From assembly GCA_021793895.1 (NCBI GenBank), contig JAJYRW010000088.1, positions 1 through 6,236 on the forward strand: a stretch of DNA of 6,236 nucleotides, in the 5' to 3' direction. How positions within the stretch are numbered: position 1 is the stretch's first letter; each line of letters begins with the position of its first letter. The notes under the pieces were generated by a model. The model saw nothing but the letters and a program-made list of their open reading frames with translations. It ran no database searches and had not been told where the DNA came from. The position numbers were made by a program, and so were the translations under genes. The stretch is from Actinomycetes bacterium (lineage in GTDB: Bacteria; Actinomycetota; Actinomycetes; Actinomycetales; JAJYRW01). Shown here piece after piece: positions 1-5,860 of the stretch.

Positions 1-339
1 CGACGGCTGACAAGACGCGCTAAAGGTAATGGCGAGCCAGCGTTCCTGGGCGCCGTCATTCCACGCCAGTTCCGCGGTGTATTCCCGGCCGCCGTGCATC
101 GCCGCGCGCACCTCGCGCAGCGCCGAGCGAGGATTGTCGCGGGCGAAGAGTTCGCCGATTTCTGTGCCTGGAAGTTCGGTGGGGGCAAATAGCTTCTGAG
201 CCGCGGGATTTGCCTGGGCAACGGTCAGGGCCGGGTGAGACTCTGCGGGCGCGTCGATCGTAAAAATTAGGGTCGGTAGGGGCGTTTGTTGCCAAGCAAC
301 GTGCGCAGGGTCTTGCTGATCGGTTTCTATCGCTTCCAC
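1..339 (-). CDS. PAS-domain protein, C-terminus outside the window
   Basis: The minus-strand frame stays open for 113 codons from a GTG at 339 to the window edge, so the gene is partial. After about 18 polar residues comes a PAS-like sensor fold: a first strand around PLPTLIFTID (residues 20-29), the characteristic AQANPAAQKLF segment (about 42-52), a PGTEIGELF turn (about 57-65), a helix LREVRAAMHGG (about 74-84) and the closing strands YTAELAW and WLAITFSAS. PAS domains sense ligands, redox state or light and usually control a kinase, cyclase or regulator domain. No output domain is visible here. The GTG start is chosen because AAGGGG sits 6 nt upstream and the frame is closed by a TGA at 438-436. 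The start is 56 bp downstream of the Cys-rich mini-protein gene on the same strand with no clear terminator between them, so co-transcription is plausible. The fold call is by motif reading and is fairly secure. The ligand and role are unknown. Confidence 0.72.
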   Translation of the reverse strand, partial: MEAIETDQQDPAHVAWQQTPLPTLIFTIDAPAESHPALTVAQANPAAQKLFAPTELPGTEIGELFARDNPRSALREVRAAMHGGREYTAELAWNDGAQERWLAITFSASCQPS

Positions 340-345
340 ACCCTG

Positions 346-351
346 CCCCTT
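346..351 (-). promoter_or_regulatory. Ribosome binding site supporting the GTG start of the PAS protein
   Basis: On the minus strand AAGGGG lies six bases before the GTG at 339. It is the reason for choosing this start, because no ATG is available in the open part of the frame upstream. Confidence 0.55.
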
Positions 352-395
352 CGCTACCCGGCTCTCGTGCGGTCTAGTTTGCCAGGCCCAAGAGG

Positions 396-569
396 TTAGC
401 GCCCAAAGAGGCGCGAGAAAAACCCGCCGCTGCCCTCAGCCGGCGTGCTACGGCGATCGCACTGGCACTGCTGGGTGCGCGGAACGTCGCGCATCACCTG
501 ATCGACGTGCTCCCCGCAGCCGGCCCACGTGGTTTTCTGGCATTTTTTACAAGTTACGGCCCGACACAT
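396..569 (-). CDS. Small Cys-rich conserved protein, 57 aa
   Basis: A 57-residue protein beginning MCRAVTCKKC and ending FFSRLFGR, with TAA at 398-396. It has six cysteines (C2, C7, C10, C18, C35, C37) in a C-x4-C-x2-C-x7-C-x16-C-x-C spacing, plus His21, which suggests a small zinc- or other metal-binding or thiol-reactive protein. The motif TTWAGCGEHVDQVM belongs to a short uncharacterised family that I recognise as recurrent in actinobacteria; no function is known to me. The tail after residue 40 is Gly/Ser-rich, then basic and aromatic. The start is well supported by AAGGAG six bases upstream and by a promoter (CTGACA, 17 bp, TATAAA) further upstream. It is divergent from the CoA-disulfide reductase gene and shares its palindromic control region, so a role in sulfur or metal stress is inferred from context only. 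No signal peptide or membrane segment is seen, so it is probably cytoplasmic. Confidence 0.85.
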   Translation of the reverse strand: MCRAVTCKKCQKTTWAGCGEHVDQVMRDVPRTQQCQCDRRSTPAEGSGGFFSRLFGR

Positions 570-575
570 TTGGTT

Positions 576-581
576 CTCCTT
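576..581 (-). promoter_or_regulatory. Ribosome binding site of the Cys-rich mini-protein
   Basis: Minus-strand AAGGAG with a six-base spacer (AACCAA) before ATG 569. It is the only canonical Shine-Dalgarno site of the window and fixes the start of the small gene. Confidence 0.85.
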
Positions 582-594
582 AAAGTTCGCAATT

Positions 595-610
595 GTGGGA
601 ATGTTCCCAC
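595..610. promoter_or_regulatory. 16-bp dyad GTGGGAA-TG-TTCCCAC, putative operator
   Basis: Two perfect 7-bp inverted arms are separated by 2 bp. The centre (602.5) lies 25 bp from the centre of the palindrome at 620-635. The dyad covers the predicted transcription start of the mini-protein gene, and its centre is at about -43.5 from a leaderless start of the reductase gene. Roadblock repression on one side and activation on the other are both geometrically possible. I do not recognise the cognate regulator. As an RNA hairpin the loop would be very tight, so a protein-binding dyad is more likely. Confidence 0.55.
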
Positions 611-619
611 CGAACCTTT

Positions 620-635
620 ATACCCCATGGGGTAT
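620..635. promoter_or_regulatory. Perfect 16-bp palindrome, CsoR/CstR-like operator
   Basis: ATACCCCATGGGGTAT is fully self-complementary. A C4 and a G4 tract flanked by TA steps resemble operators of the CsoR/RcnR/CstR family, which sense copper, nickel or persulfide; this is a resemblance by eye and not a matrix match. It lies between the -35 and -10 of the minus-strand promoter and overlaps the probable -10 (633-638) of the reductase gene, so one bound protein could silence both directions. The regulator gene itself is not in the window. Confidence 0.65.
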
Positions 636-638
636 TGT
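633..638 (+). promoter_or_regulatory. Probable -10 element TATTGT of a leaderless reductase transcript
   Basis: TATTGT fits the TAnnnT form and ends seven bases before ATG 646, so transcription would begin at or next to the start codon. This fits the absence of a Shine-Dalgarno sequence before 646. No good -35 hexamer is seen, so dependence on an activator is possible. Confidence 0.45.
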
Positions 639-645
639 CTGTCAG

Positions 646-2376
646 ATGAAGATAGTGATTATTGGGGGCGTGGCCGGCGGTATGTCGGCAGCCACGCGCC
701 TGCGGCGCCTGTCAGAATCGGCAGAAATAACCGTCCTGGAACGCTCCGGCTACGTCTCATTCGCCAACTGCGGCCTGCCCTACTACGTGGGCGATGTGAT
801 CGAAGAGCGCTCTGACTTACTCCTGCAAACGCCGGAAAGCCTGCGTGATCGTTTCAATTTGGACGTGCGGGTGCGCCATGACGTGCGCGGCATCGACGCG
901 GCAGCCCAGGTGGTGCGCGGCACGAATCTAGCCACACAGACCCAGTTCGAATTGCCATACGACGCGCTCATCCTCTCCCCCGGCGCACGCCCGATCCGCC
1001 CACCCATTCCGGGAATTGAACACGCCCTCACCCTGCGCAATATCGAAGACACCGACGCGCTGGATGCGGCCGTCGGTGACGTGCTGGATGCCGCTACCGG
1101 CGAGGCGCTGGATCCCGCCACCGGGACGGCGAAAACTGCGGTCGTGATTGGCGGTGGGTTCATCGGCCTCGAGGTCGCCGAAAACTTAAAATTCCGCGGA
1201 CTCGATGTGACGCTTGTCGAGGCGATAGACCAGGTCATGGCCCCGCTTGATCCGGAAATGATCGCCCCGGCGCACGCCCACATGCGGGAAAAAGGCGTTG
1301 ACTTAGTTTTAGGCCAGCAGGTAACCGAAATTTCACCACGCTCCGTTTTGCTTAAGGACGGCGCCGAGATCCCCGCCGATCTCATCGTCAGCGCCGTGGG
1401 AGTACAGCCCGAGACCCAGTTGGCCACCGATGCCGGCTTGGATCTGGGTGCCTCGGGTGGCATAGCGGTCGATGGGAACTTCCGCACCAGTGATGCGCGT
1501 ATTTACGCGCTGGGTGATGCGGCAGAAAAGACGGACTTTTTAACGGGCGACAACTTGCTGCTGCCGCTGGCGGGGCCGGCGAATCGGCAGGGGCGGCGCG
1601 TGGCCGATGTGATCATGGACCATCGCAGTTCCGCGCGACGCGGGAACGGGGACCGCCCAGTTTATGGTGCCTCGATTTTGAAGCTGTTCGATTTAGATAT
1701 TGCGGCGGTGGGCTGGAATGAAAAGCGCCTGCGCGCCGCGGGGCGTGATTATCGCGCGATCCATACGCACCCCGCATCGCATGCGGGCTATTATCCCGGG
1801 GCAGCTGGATTGAGTATTAAGCTACTTTTTGATCCGGGGACTGAGGAAATTTTGGGCGCCCAAGTGGTGGGCGCGGCCAATGTCGATAAGCGCATTGACA
1901 TGCTGGCTACCGCACTGCAGGCCGGTATGCGGGTAACGGAGCTGGCCGATTTGGAGTTGGCATACGCTCCCCCGTTTAACTCGGCGAAAGATCCCGTCAA
2001 CATGCTCGGCTACATCGCCGAAGCGCAGTTGGATGGTCTGCTGGAAACTATTCAGTGGCACGAGCTGCAAAATGCGATGGCCGAAGGGGCGACGCTGGTG
2101 GATGTGCGCGGCGCCGATGAGGTTGCCAATGGGGCAATTCCCGGCTCCGTACACGTCGAGATGGACGTTTTGCGCCACCGGCTGGCGAGCGCCGATGCGG
2201 ATGATCCGCTTTTAGCGCCCGAAGTGATAGTGCACTGCGCGGTGGGTTTGCGCGGGTATTTTGCTGCCCGGGTTTTGCAGCAGACCGCCGCGGAGCGCGG
2301 AATCTCGGTGCGGGTGCGCAACCTAGATGGCGGAATCCGCACTTGGCAGGATGGGAGCGTTAAAACCGGCTTGTGA
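646..2376 (+). CDS. CoA-disulfide reductase / rhodanese fusion (CoADR-RHD), FAD-dependent
   Basis: A 576-residue cytoplasmic flavoprotein that would use NAD(P)H to reduce CoA disulfide, CoA persulfide or polysulfide. The dinucleotide fold IIGGVAGGMSAATRLRRL is at residues 5-22. SFANCGLPYY follows, with Cys42 as the single redox cysteine typical of this family. The NAD(P)H fold VVIGGGFIGLEVAE starts at 166, the second FAD motif IYALGDAAE at 286 and the family motif HAGYYPGA around 379-386. The C-terminal rhodanese domain (about 469-576) has LVDVRGADE and the active loop CAVGLRGY with Cys531. Length and order match CoADR-RHD enzymes such as those of Bacillus anthracis and Shewanella Npsr. The start is ATG 646 because MKIVIIGG is the usual N-terminus; the open frame back to 529 has no family resemblance. 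An unusual feature is a triple 8-residue repeat at 138-161. The gene converges with the deaminase gene 31 bp downstream and shares its control region with the divergent Cys-rich gene. Confidence 0.93.
   Translation: MKIVIIGGVAGGMSAATRLRRLSESAEITVLERSGYVSFANCGLPYYVGDVIEERSDLLLQTPESLRDRFNLDVRVRHDVRGIDAAAQVVRGTNLATQTQFELPYDALILSPGARPIRPPIPGIEHALTLRNIEDTDALDAAVGDVLDAATGEALDPATGTAKTAVVIGGGFIGLEVAENLKFRGLDVTLVEAIDQVMAPLDPEMIAPAHAHMREKGVDLVLGQQVTEISPRSVLLKDGAEIPADLIVSAVGVQPETQLATDAGLDLGASGGIAVDGNFRTSDARIYALGDAAEKTDFLTGDNLLLPLAGPANRQGRRVADVIMDHRSSARRGNGDRPVYGASILKLFDLDIAAVGWNEKRLRAAGRDYRAIHTHPASHAGYYPGAAGLSIKLLFDPGTEEILGAQVVGAANVDKRIDMLATALQAGMRVTELADLELAYAPPFNSAKDPVNMLGYIAEAQLDGLLETIQWHELQNAMAEGATLVDVRGADEVANGAIPGSVHVEMDVLRHRLASADADDPLLAPEVIVHCAVGLRGYFAARVLQQTAAERGISVRVRNLDGGIRTWQDGSVKTGL
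1057..1128 (+). repeat. Three tandem 24-bp in-frame repeats in the reductase gene
   Basis: Three successive 24-bp units start at 1057, 1081 and 1105. They encode ALDAAVGD, VLDAATGE and ALDPATGT, each built on the core CTGGAT. They lie in the linker before the NAD(P)H-binding fold, where relatives have only a short connection, so this is an in-frame tandem expansion that has since diverged. Confidence 0.75.
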
Positions 2377-2411
2377 CTGGGCCTAGCCACGACACACGTG
2401 ACTGGGTCTAG
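2373..2411. repeat. Direct repeat of 14 bp across the convergent gene ends
   Basis: GTGACTGGGCCTAG (2373-2386) and GTGACTGGGTCTAG (2398-2411) differ at one base and are 25 bp apart. The first copy contains the TGA stop of the reductase, the second the TAG stop of the minus-strand deaminase gene. I see no hairpin with a T-tract in the gap, so no intrinsic terminator is called. Confidence 0.5.
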
Positions 2412-3658
2412 AACCAGGTGGTGATCGCGCCGGTAACGCGCTCATCGTTGTCAACCAGTGGGATGAGCGGCCACTTATCGAACGCGGTGCACGGATGGCG
2501 CGGGCCCAGTCGGAGCACGTCGCCAACTTGCAGTTGCTTCTCGTGCCTTAAAAATCCGTGCTGGTCGTTGGTGTCGGTGACTTCGATGCCGGTGGAATCA
2601 ATGGTTTCGCCGTTGCGGCGCACCTCCAGCACGATCGGCAGCCCGAGATCAAATGGGGTATCGCGCTTACCAAAATTTGCGAGCGCCAAGGCGGGTTCTG
2701 GGACCGAAACCACCGCAGCCCACAGTTCTAGTGCGGGTTGGAGGGCACCGAGCTCGTGGCCGGATTCCGGCGCCAGCGGCGCAAACGCGGAGCGCGGCCC
2801 GTGATCATGGGTGATTGTGGCTCCGGCCCGTACGACCACCCGGAGTGGTTTTGTCAGGCGCGGGCGCGTCACCTCGGCTACGCGATCGGGGTAAACGGAA
2901 CCGCCGGCGGTTAGGACGATCTCGTCCAAATTTGCGAAAAATCCTTGTTTATCGAGGTGAATCGTGGCGTCGGCAAGTTGCTGCATGAAGGTGTCGACGG
3001 GCGCGAAGGAATCGGCGTCTCGACCCGCGGGAAGCACCCCTTCATAGCCTTCAACTCCGCGCAGGTGTAGTTCGGGTCGGGCCGCGACCGCGCGGGCAAT
3101 GGCGGTGAATTCACCTAGCGTGCGGGCGCCGGTGCGGCCATCTGGTAGACCAAGTTCAACTAGTGTTCCCAGGGGGCGCCTCGCGCCGAATTCTTGGAGG
3201 CGCTCGGCGAGCATCGTTACGCCGCTTAAAGAATCAACAATGACCATCAGGTCTAGGTGCGCGTCGGTGTTGAGCAGCGTTGCCAGGACTTTGACATTCG
3301 CCGGATCAACCACCTCTTGGGCAATCAGAACGCGCCGCGCACCGACCGCGGCGGCAAACCGGGCTTGATGCGGGGAAGCAACTGAGACGGCCCACGCCCC
3401 AGCATCGAGTTGCAGCCGTGTGAGCTCGGGCGACATGTGCGTCTTGATGTGTGGGGCTTGATCCACCTCGACGGCAGCGCACCAGCGCGCGTGCAGGTCG
3501 ATGTTGTGGTGGAGCGCACTTTCGCGCAGCACCATTGTCGGCAGCAGCAGATCAGTCAGTTTCCAGTTCTGTGCCCCGACCTCTTCGGGTGTGATGGCCG
3601 GGTCGGGCAAACTGCGAAAGAGCGGAAAATTGCCGGACCGGTGCGGAGTATTAGCCAT
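2408..3658 (-). CDS. PLP-dependent amino acid deaminase/aldolase (alanine racemase-like fold, D-serine dehydratase-like C-terminus)
   Basis: A 416-residue cytoplasmic enzyme of the fold-type III PLP family that contains D-threonine aldolase and metal-dependent D-serine dehydratase. The N-terminal barrel begins around LLLPTMVLRESALHHNI. The PLP lysine is Lys72 in PHIKTHMSPEL, followed by the family segment AGAWAVSVASPHQARFAAAVG and the phosphate-side stretch EIVLTAGGSVYPDRV. The C-terminal domain has NDQHGF (His367) and RHPCTAFDKW (His388, Cys390), the positions at which relatives bind Zn or another divalent metal. The expected chemistry is dehydration of D-serine or D-threonine, or retro-aldol cleavage of beta-hydroxy amino acids; the substrate cannot be told from sequence. 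No Shine-Dalgarno site precedes ATG 3658; a TACGGT hexamer six bases upstream suggests a leaderless mRNA. The gene is divergent from the TDT transporter, so a link with amino or organic acid transport is possible but unproven. Confidence 0.85.
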   Translation of the reverse strand: MANTPHRSGNFPLFRSLPDPAITPEEVGAQNWKLTDLLLPTMVLRESALHHNIDLHARWCAAVEVDQAPHIKTHMSPELTRLQLDAGAWAVSVASPHQARFAAAVGARRVLIAQEVVDPANVKVLATLLNTDAHLDLMVIVDSLSGVTMLAERLQEFGARRPLGTLVELGLPDGRTGARTLGEFTAIARAVAARPELHLRGVEGYEGVLPAGRDADSFAPVDTFMQQLADATIHLDKQGFFANLDEIVLTAGGSVYPDRVAEVTRPRLTKPLRVVVRAGATITHDHGPRSAFAPLAPESGHELGALQPALELWAAVVSVPEPALALANFGKRDTPFDLGLPIVLEVRRNGETIDSTGIEVTDTNDQHGFLRHEKQLQVGDVLRLGPRHPCTAFDKWPLIPLVDNDERVTGAITTWF

Positions 3659-3664
3659 AAGAAA

Positions 3665-3670
3665 ACCGTA
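3665..3670 (-). promoter_or_regulatory. Candidate -10 (TACGGT) for a leaderless deaminase transcript
   Basis: Minus-strand TACGGT fits TAnnnT and ends six bases before ATG 3658. There is no Shine-Dalgarno sequence and no convincing -35. The 106-bp divergent gap 3659-3764 otherwise shows only a widely spaced inverted 6-mer (TATCGC at 3669, GCGATA at 3740). Confidence 0.3.
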
Positions 3671-3751
3671 TCGCTAACTAGAAGTTTTTGATCGGCTCGC
3701 GAAACTGCATCCCGCACCGCACCGGAGAGTAATTCCAACGCGATAAGGCCC

Positions 3752-3757
3752 TAAAGT
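3752..3757 (+). promoter_or_regulatory. Candidate -10 (TAAAGT) for a leaderless transporter transcript
   Basis: TAAAGT fits TAnnnT and ends seven bases before ATG 3765, the same geometry as upstream of the reductase gene. It overlaps the alternative GTG codon at 3756, which argues for the ATG as true start. No clear -35 is seen. Confidence 0.35.
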
Positions 3758-3764
3758 GGGTTTT

Positions 3765-4826
3765 ATGGCGACCGCAAGCGGTTTTAGCTCCCGCTTCCAA
3801 AGAGCAGTGCGCGGTTTGTCGCCCGGCTATTTTGCGTTGGTTATGGCCGCGGGAATCGTCTCCGTCGGTCTTTATCTTGAAGGCCACTATGTGCTTTCAA
3901 ATATTCTGCTCATCGTCTGCGGAGTTTCATATGGCTTACTGCTGGCGCTTACCGGCTGGCGCTTAGCGTTTTTCCGCTCCGATATTGCGGCCGATTTCCG
4001 TGATCCGCGCCGCGCCTTCGGGTTTTTGACCTTCATCGCCGGCACCAACGTGTTCGGAGTGCGACTGGCGCTTGCCGACCTCACCGGATGGACGGCGATT
4101 TTGCTCCTGATTTCCACAATCAGCTGGTTGGTGCTGGGTTATGTCGTGCCGTGGACCGCCGTCCTGGGCCGCAGTGCGCGGCCCGTCGTGGCGACCGCCA
4201 ACGGCACCTGGTTCATATGGGTGGTGGCAAGTCAGTCAGTGGCAGTTGCCGCGGCTTCCCTCGAACCCCACACGGATCGCTTCGCGCACGCGCTGGGAAC
4301 CCTTGCCGTTATCAGCTGGTCGGTCGGGATTTTCTTATATGCAGCGGCGGGAATAATCGTTGCGCTGCGCATGATGCTTTATGACTTAAAACCAACCGAT
4401 TTAGACCCGCCCTACTGGGTAGCAATGGGAGCATGCGCAATAACCGTATTGGCCGGGGCGCGAATATTAGAAATGAGCGAAACGCCCATGGTGCACGCCA
4501 CGCGCGGAATTGTGGCGGGGGCGTCGGTGATGTTTTGGGCATTTGGCACCTGGCTCATCCCAGTCCTCATCGCAGCCGGTTGGTGGAGACACAAAGTCCA
4601 CCGCGTGCCGCTGAAATATGAAGCAACGCTGTGGAGCATCATCTTTCCCTTAGGAATGTATGCCGTCGCGGGTATTTACTTGGGCGATGCCAACCAGCTG
4701 CCGGTAGTTGGGGCCATCGGCAGTACCTGGCTGTGGCTCGCCGTGGCAGCCTGGCTAATCACATTTTTGGCGCTGGCGATAAATCTTTGGCGTACTGTTT
4801 TCACCAGCCCCACTCTCGCTCAGTAA
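3765..4826 (+). CDS. TDT-family transporter (TehA/SLAC1-like; tellurite resistance/dicarboxylate transporter type)
   Basis: A 353-residue inner membrane protein with about ten hydrophobic helices and almost no extramembrane domains. The first helix carries LSPGYFALVMAAGIVSVG, the N-terminal signature of this family. Later landmarks are NGTWFIWVVASQSVAVAAA, PPYWVAMGACAITVLAGARI, the helix SVMFWAFGTWLIPVL, and TLWSIIFPLGMYAVAGIYLG near the end. The family includes the anion channels SLAC1 and TehA, yeast malate and sulfite permeases, and many uncharacterised bacterial members, so the substrate is an anion of unknown identity; actual tellurite resistance should not be assumed. ATG 3765 is preferred over GTG 3756 because a -10-like TAAAGT overlaps the latter; AAGG at 3745-3748 would be the ribosome site if GTG 3756 is used instead. 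The last 7 bp overlap the end of modC on the other strand. The divergent neighbour is the PLP deaminase gene. Confidence 0.85.
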   Translation: MATASGFSSRFQRAVRGLSPGYFALVMAAGIVSVGLYLEGHYVLSNILLIVCGVSYGLLLALTGWRLAFFRSDIAADFRDPRRAFGFLTFIAGTNVFGVRLALADLTGWTAILLLISTISWLVLGYVVPWTAVLGRSARPVVATANGTWFIWVVASQSVAVAAASLEPHTDRFAHALGTLAVISWSVGIFLYAAAGIIVALRMMLYDLKPTDLDPPYWVAMGACAITVLAGARILEMSETPMVHATRGIVAGASVMFWAFGTWLIPVLIAAGWWRHKVHRVPLKYEATLWSIIFPLGMYAVAGIYLGDANQLPVVGAIGSTWLWLAVAAWLITFLALAINLWRTVFTSPTLAQ

Positions 4827-5860
4827 AGCGCGACCGCGGTCGCCTTAACCGCCAGCAAGACGTCTGCACCCACGGTTACTTCCAGTTGCGCTACCGACTG
4901 CGGAGTCACGTCGACGGCTACCTGCTGCCCCGCTAAATCGCACAAAACCCGCACCACTGGCCCGCGCGGTTCAATTGCGCGCACGGTCGCCGGCAAGGTG
5001 TTGCGCGCGCTGCCGCGCGGGCTTGTCCGATGCAGTGTCACCGCGGTCGCTGGAAAACTCGCCCAGCCCGCCGCCGCGGCGCCCGTACTTGCCGCAAGCC
5101 CTCGCAGGCGCAACCCGGGAGCCAGCTCTAGCTCGGTTCCGTCTACCACCCCGGAAAGAACGTTCACTCCCAAAAAGTTCGCTAAAAATGCATCGCGCGG
5201 CCGCGCCAAAACCTCGGCTGTCGGGCCGCTGGCTACTACGCGCCCCGCATTTAGGACGACGACGTGCTGGGCCAGCACCAAAACGTCCAGTAGGTCATGG
5301 GTCACCAGCACCGTGGTGCGCTGACGCACATGTTCGGCTAGGACCGCGCGGATCTCCGGCGCACTGACCGCATCCAATGCGGCCAGCGGCTCATCCAACA
5401 ACAGCACTTCGGGGTCAGTAACCAGCGCTCGCGCCAGGGCAATGCGCTGCGCCTGGCCGCCCGAAACGCCCGTACTCGCACTTTCGGCTAGGTGCCCGCA
5501 GCCTAGTTGCTCCAGTTGCGCGCGAGCTACCCGCTCCACATCACCTGCCGCGCCGCGAGATCGCAGCCCAAACTCGACATTTTGCAGCACGTTTAAGTGC
5601 GGGAAGAGCAGCGGATCTTGGGCGAGCAGGCCAACACCGCGCCGGTGCGTGGGAACGAACTTTTCCCTTCCTGCCACGTCCTGCCCGCGGATTCGAATGC
5701 GGCCGCTTGTTGGTTTAAGCAGGCCGGAAATTAGATCTAGCAGGGTGGATTTCCCGGCTCCGTTGGGACCCAAAATCGCGGTGCACTGCCCCGCCGGGAT
5801 ATTCACATCCAACTGGACATCTCGCGCTGCAACGCCCGCCTGAATTTCGATTCCCGTCAC
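4820..5860 (-). CDS. modC: Molybdate ABC transporter ATP-binding protein ModC
   Basis: A 346-residue ABC ATPase with a C-terminal TOBE domain that would energise molybdate uptake together with ModB and ModA. Visible motifs are Walker [10 protein letters not shown] (31-39), the Q-loop at Gln81 in [14 protein letters not shown], signature VSGGQ (132-136, Val in place of the usual Leu), Walker B VLLLDEP (152-158) with the D-loop AALD, and the switch His188 in VLVTHD. After about residue 235 the sequence becomes a TOBE-type beta domain, which in this family binds oxyanion or regulates transport. The GTG start at 5860 overlaps the TGA of modB (GTGA, 5857-5860), typical of translational coupling, with a GGGGTGG stretch just upstream. 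An open frame continues further upstream but only reads modB out of frame. Molybdate is assigned mainly from the ModB fragment; tungstate or sulfate relatives are possible. If modB is truly broken, this ATPase may have lost its partner. Confidence 0.88.
   Translation of the reverse strand: MTGIEIQAGVAARDVQLDVNIPAGQCTAILGPNGAGKSTLLDLISGLLKPTSGRIRIRGQDVAGREKFVPTHRRGVGLLAQDPLLFPHLNVLQNVEFGLRSRGAAGDVERVARAQLEQLGCGHLAESASTGVSGGQAQRIALARALVTDPEVLLLDEPLAALDAVSAPEIRAVLAEHVRQRTTVLVTHDLLDVLVLAQHVVVLNAGRVVASGPTAEVLARPRDAFLANFLGVNVLSGVVDGTELELAPGLRLRGLAASTGAAAAGWASFPATAVTLHRTSPRGSARNTLPATVRAIEPRGPVVRVLCDLAGQQVAVDVTPQSVAQLEVTVGADVLLAVKATAVALY

Larger units (their letters stand above)
617..645 (-). promoter_or_regulatory. 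Promoter of the mini-protein gene (CTGACA / 17 bp / TATAAA)
   Basis: On the minus strand CTGACA (645-640) and TATAAA (622-617) are separated by exactly 17 bp, close to the housekeeping sigma consensus. Transcription would start near 610, giving a 5' leader of about 40 nt before ATG 569. The palindrome at 620-635 fills most of the spacer and touches the -10, so a bound repressor would exclude polymerase. Confidence 0.65.

Noticed and set aside
56..295. 79-residue minus-strand reading frame at the left edge
   Set aside because: It is arginine- and proline-rich and lies out of frame with the PAS-domain coding sequence, which accounts for the region better.
595..610. Crp/Fnr or Rex site
   Set aside because: The TTGTG and CCAC portions superficially resemble these sites, but the symmetric centre and spacing do not fit TGTGA-N6-TCACA or the Rex consensus.
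529..645. Upstream extension of the reductase reading frame by 39 codons
   Set aside because: The extra residues match no flavoprotein N-terminus, run through the promoter and operators, and overlap the divergent mini-protein gene. MKIVIIGG at 646 is the usual start.
783..1487. 234-residue minus-strand frame opposite the reductase
   Set aside because: Ser/Thr/Pro-rich low-complexity translation typical of the antisense of GC-rich genes; it includes the antisense of the 24-bp repeats and has no recognisable domain.
2401..2416. CTGGGTCTAGAACCAG as a transcription terminator
   Set aside because: It is an imperfect dyad with almost no loop and no T-tract on either strand, so terminator function is not supported.
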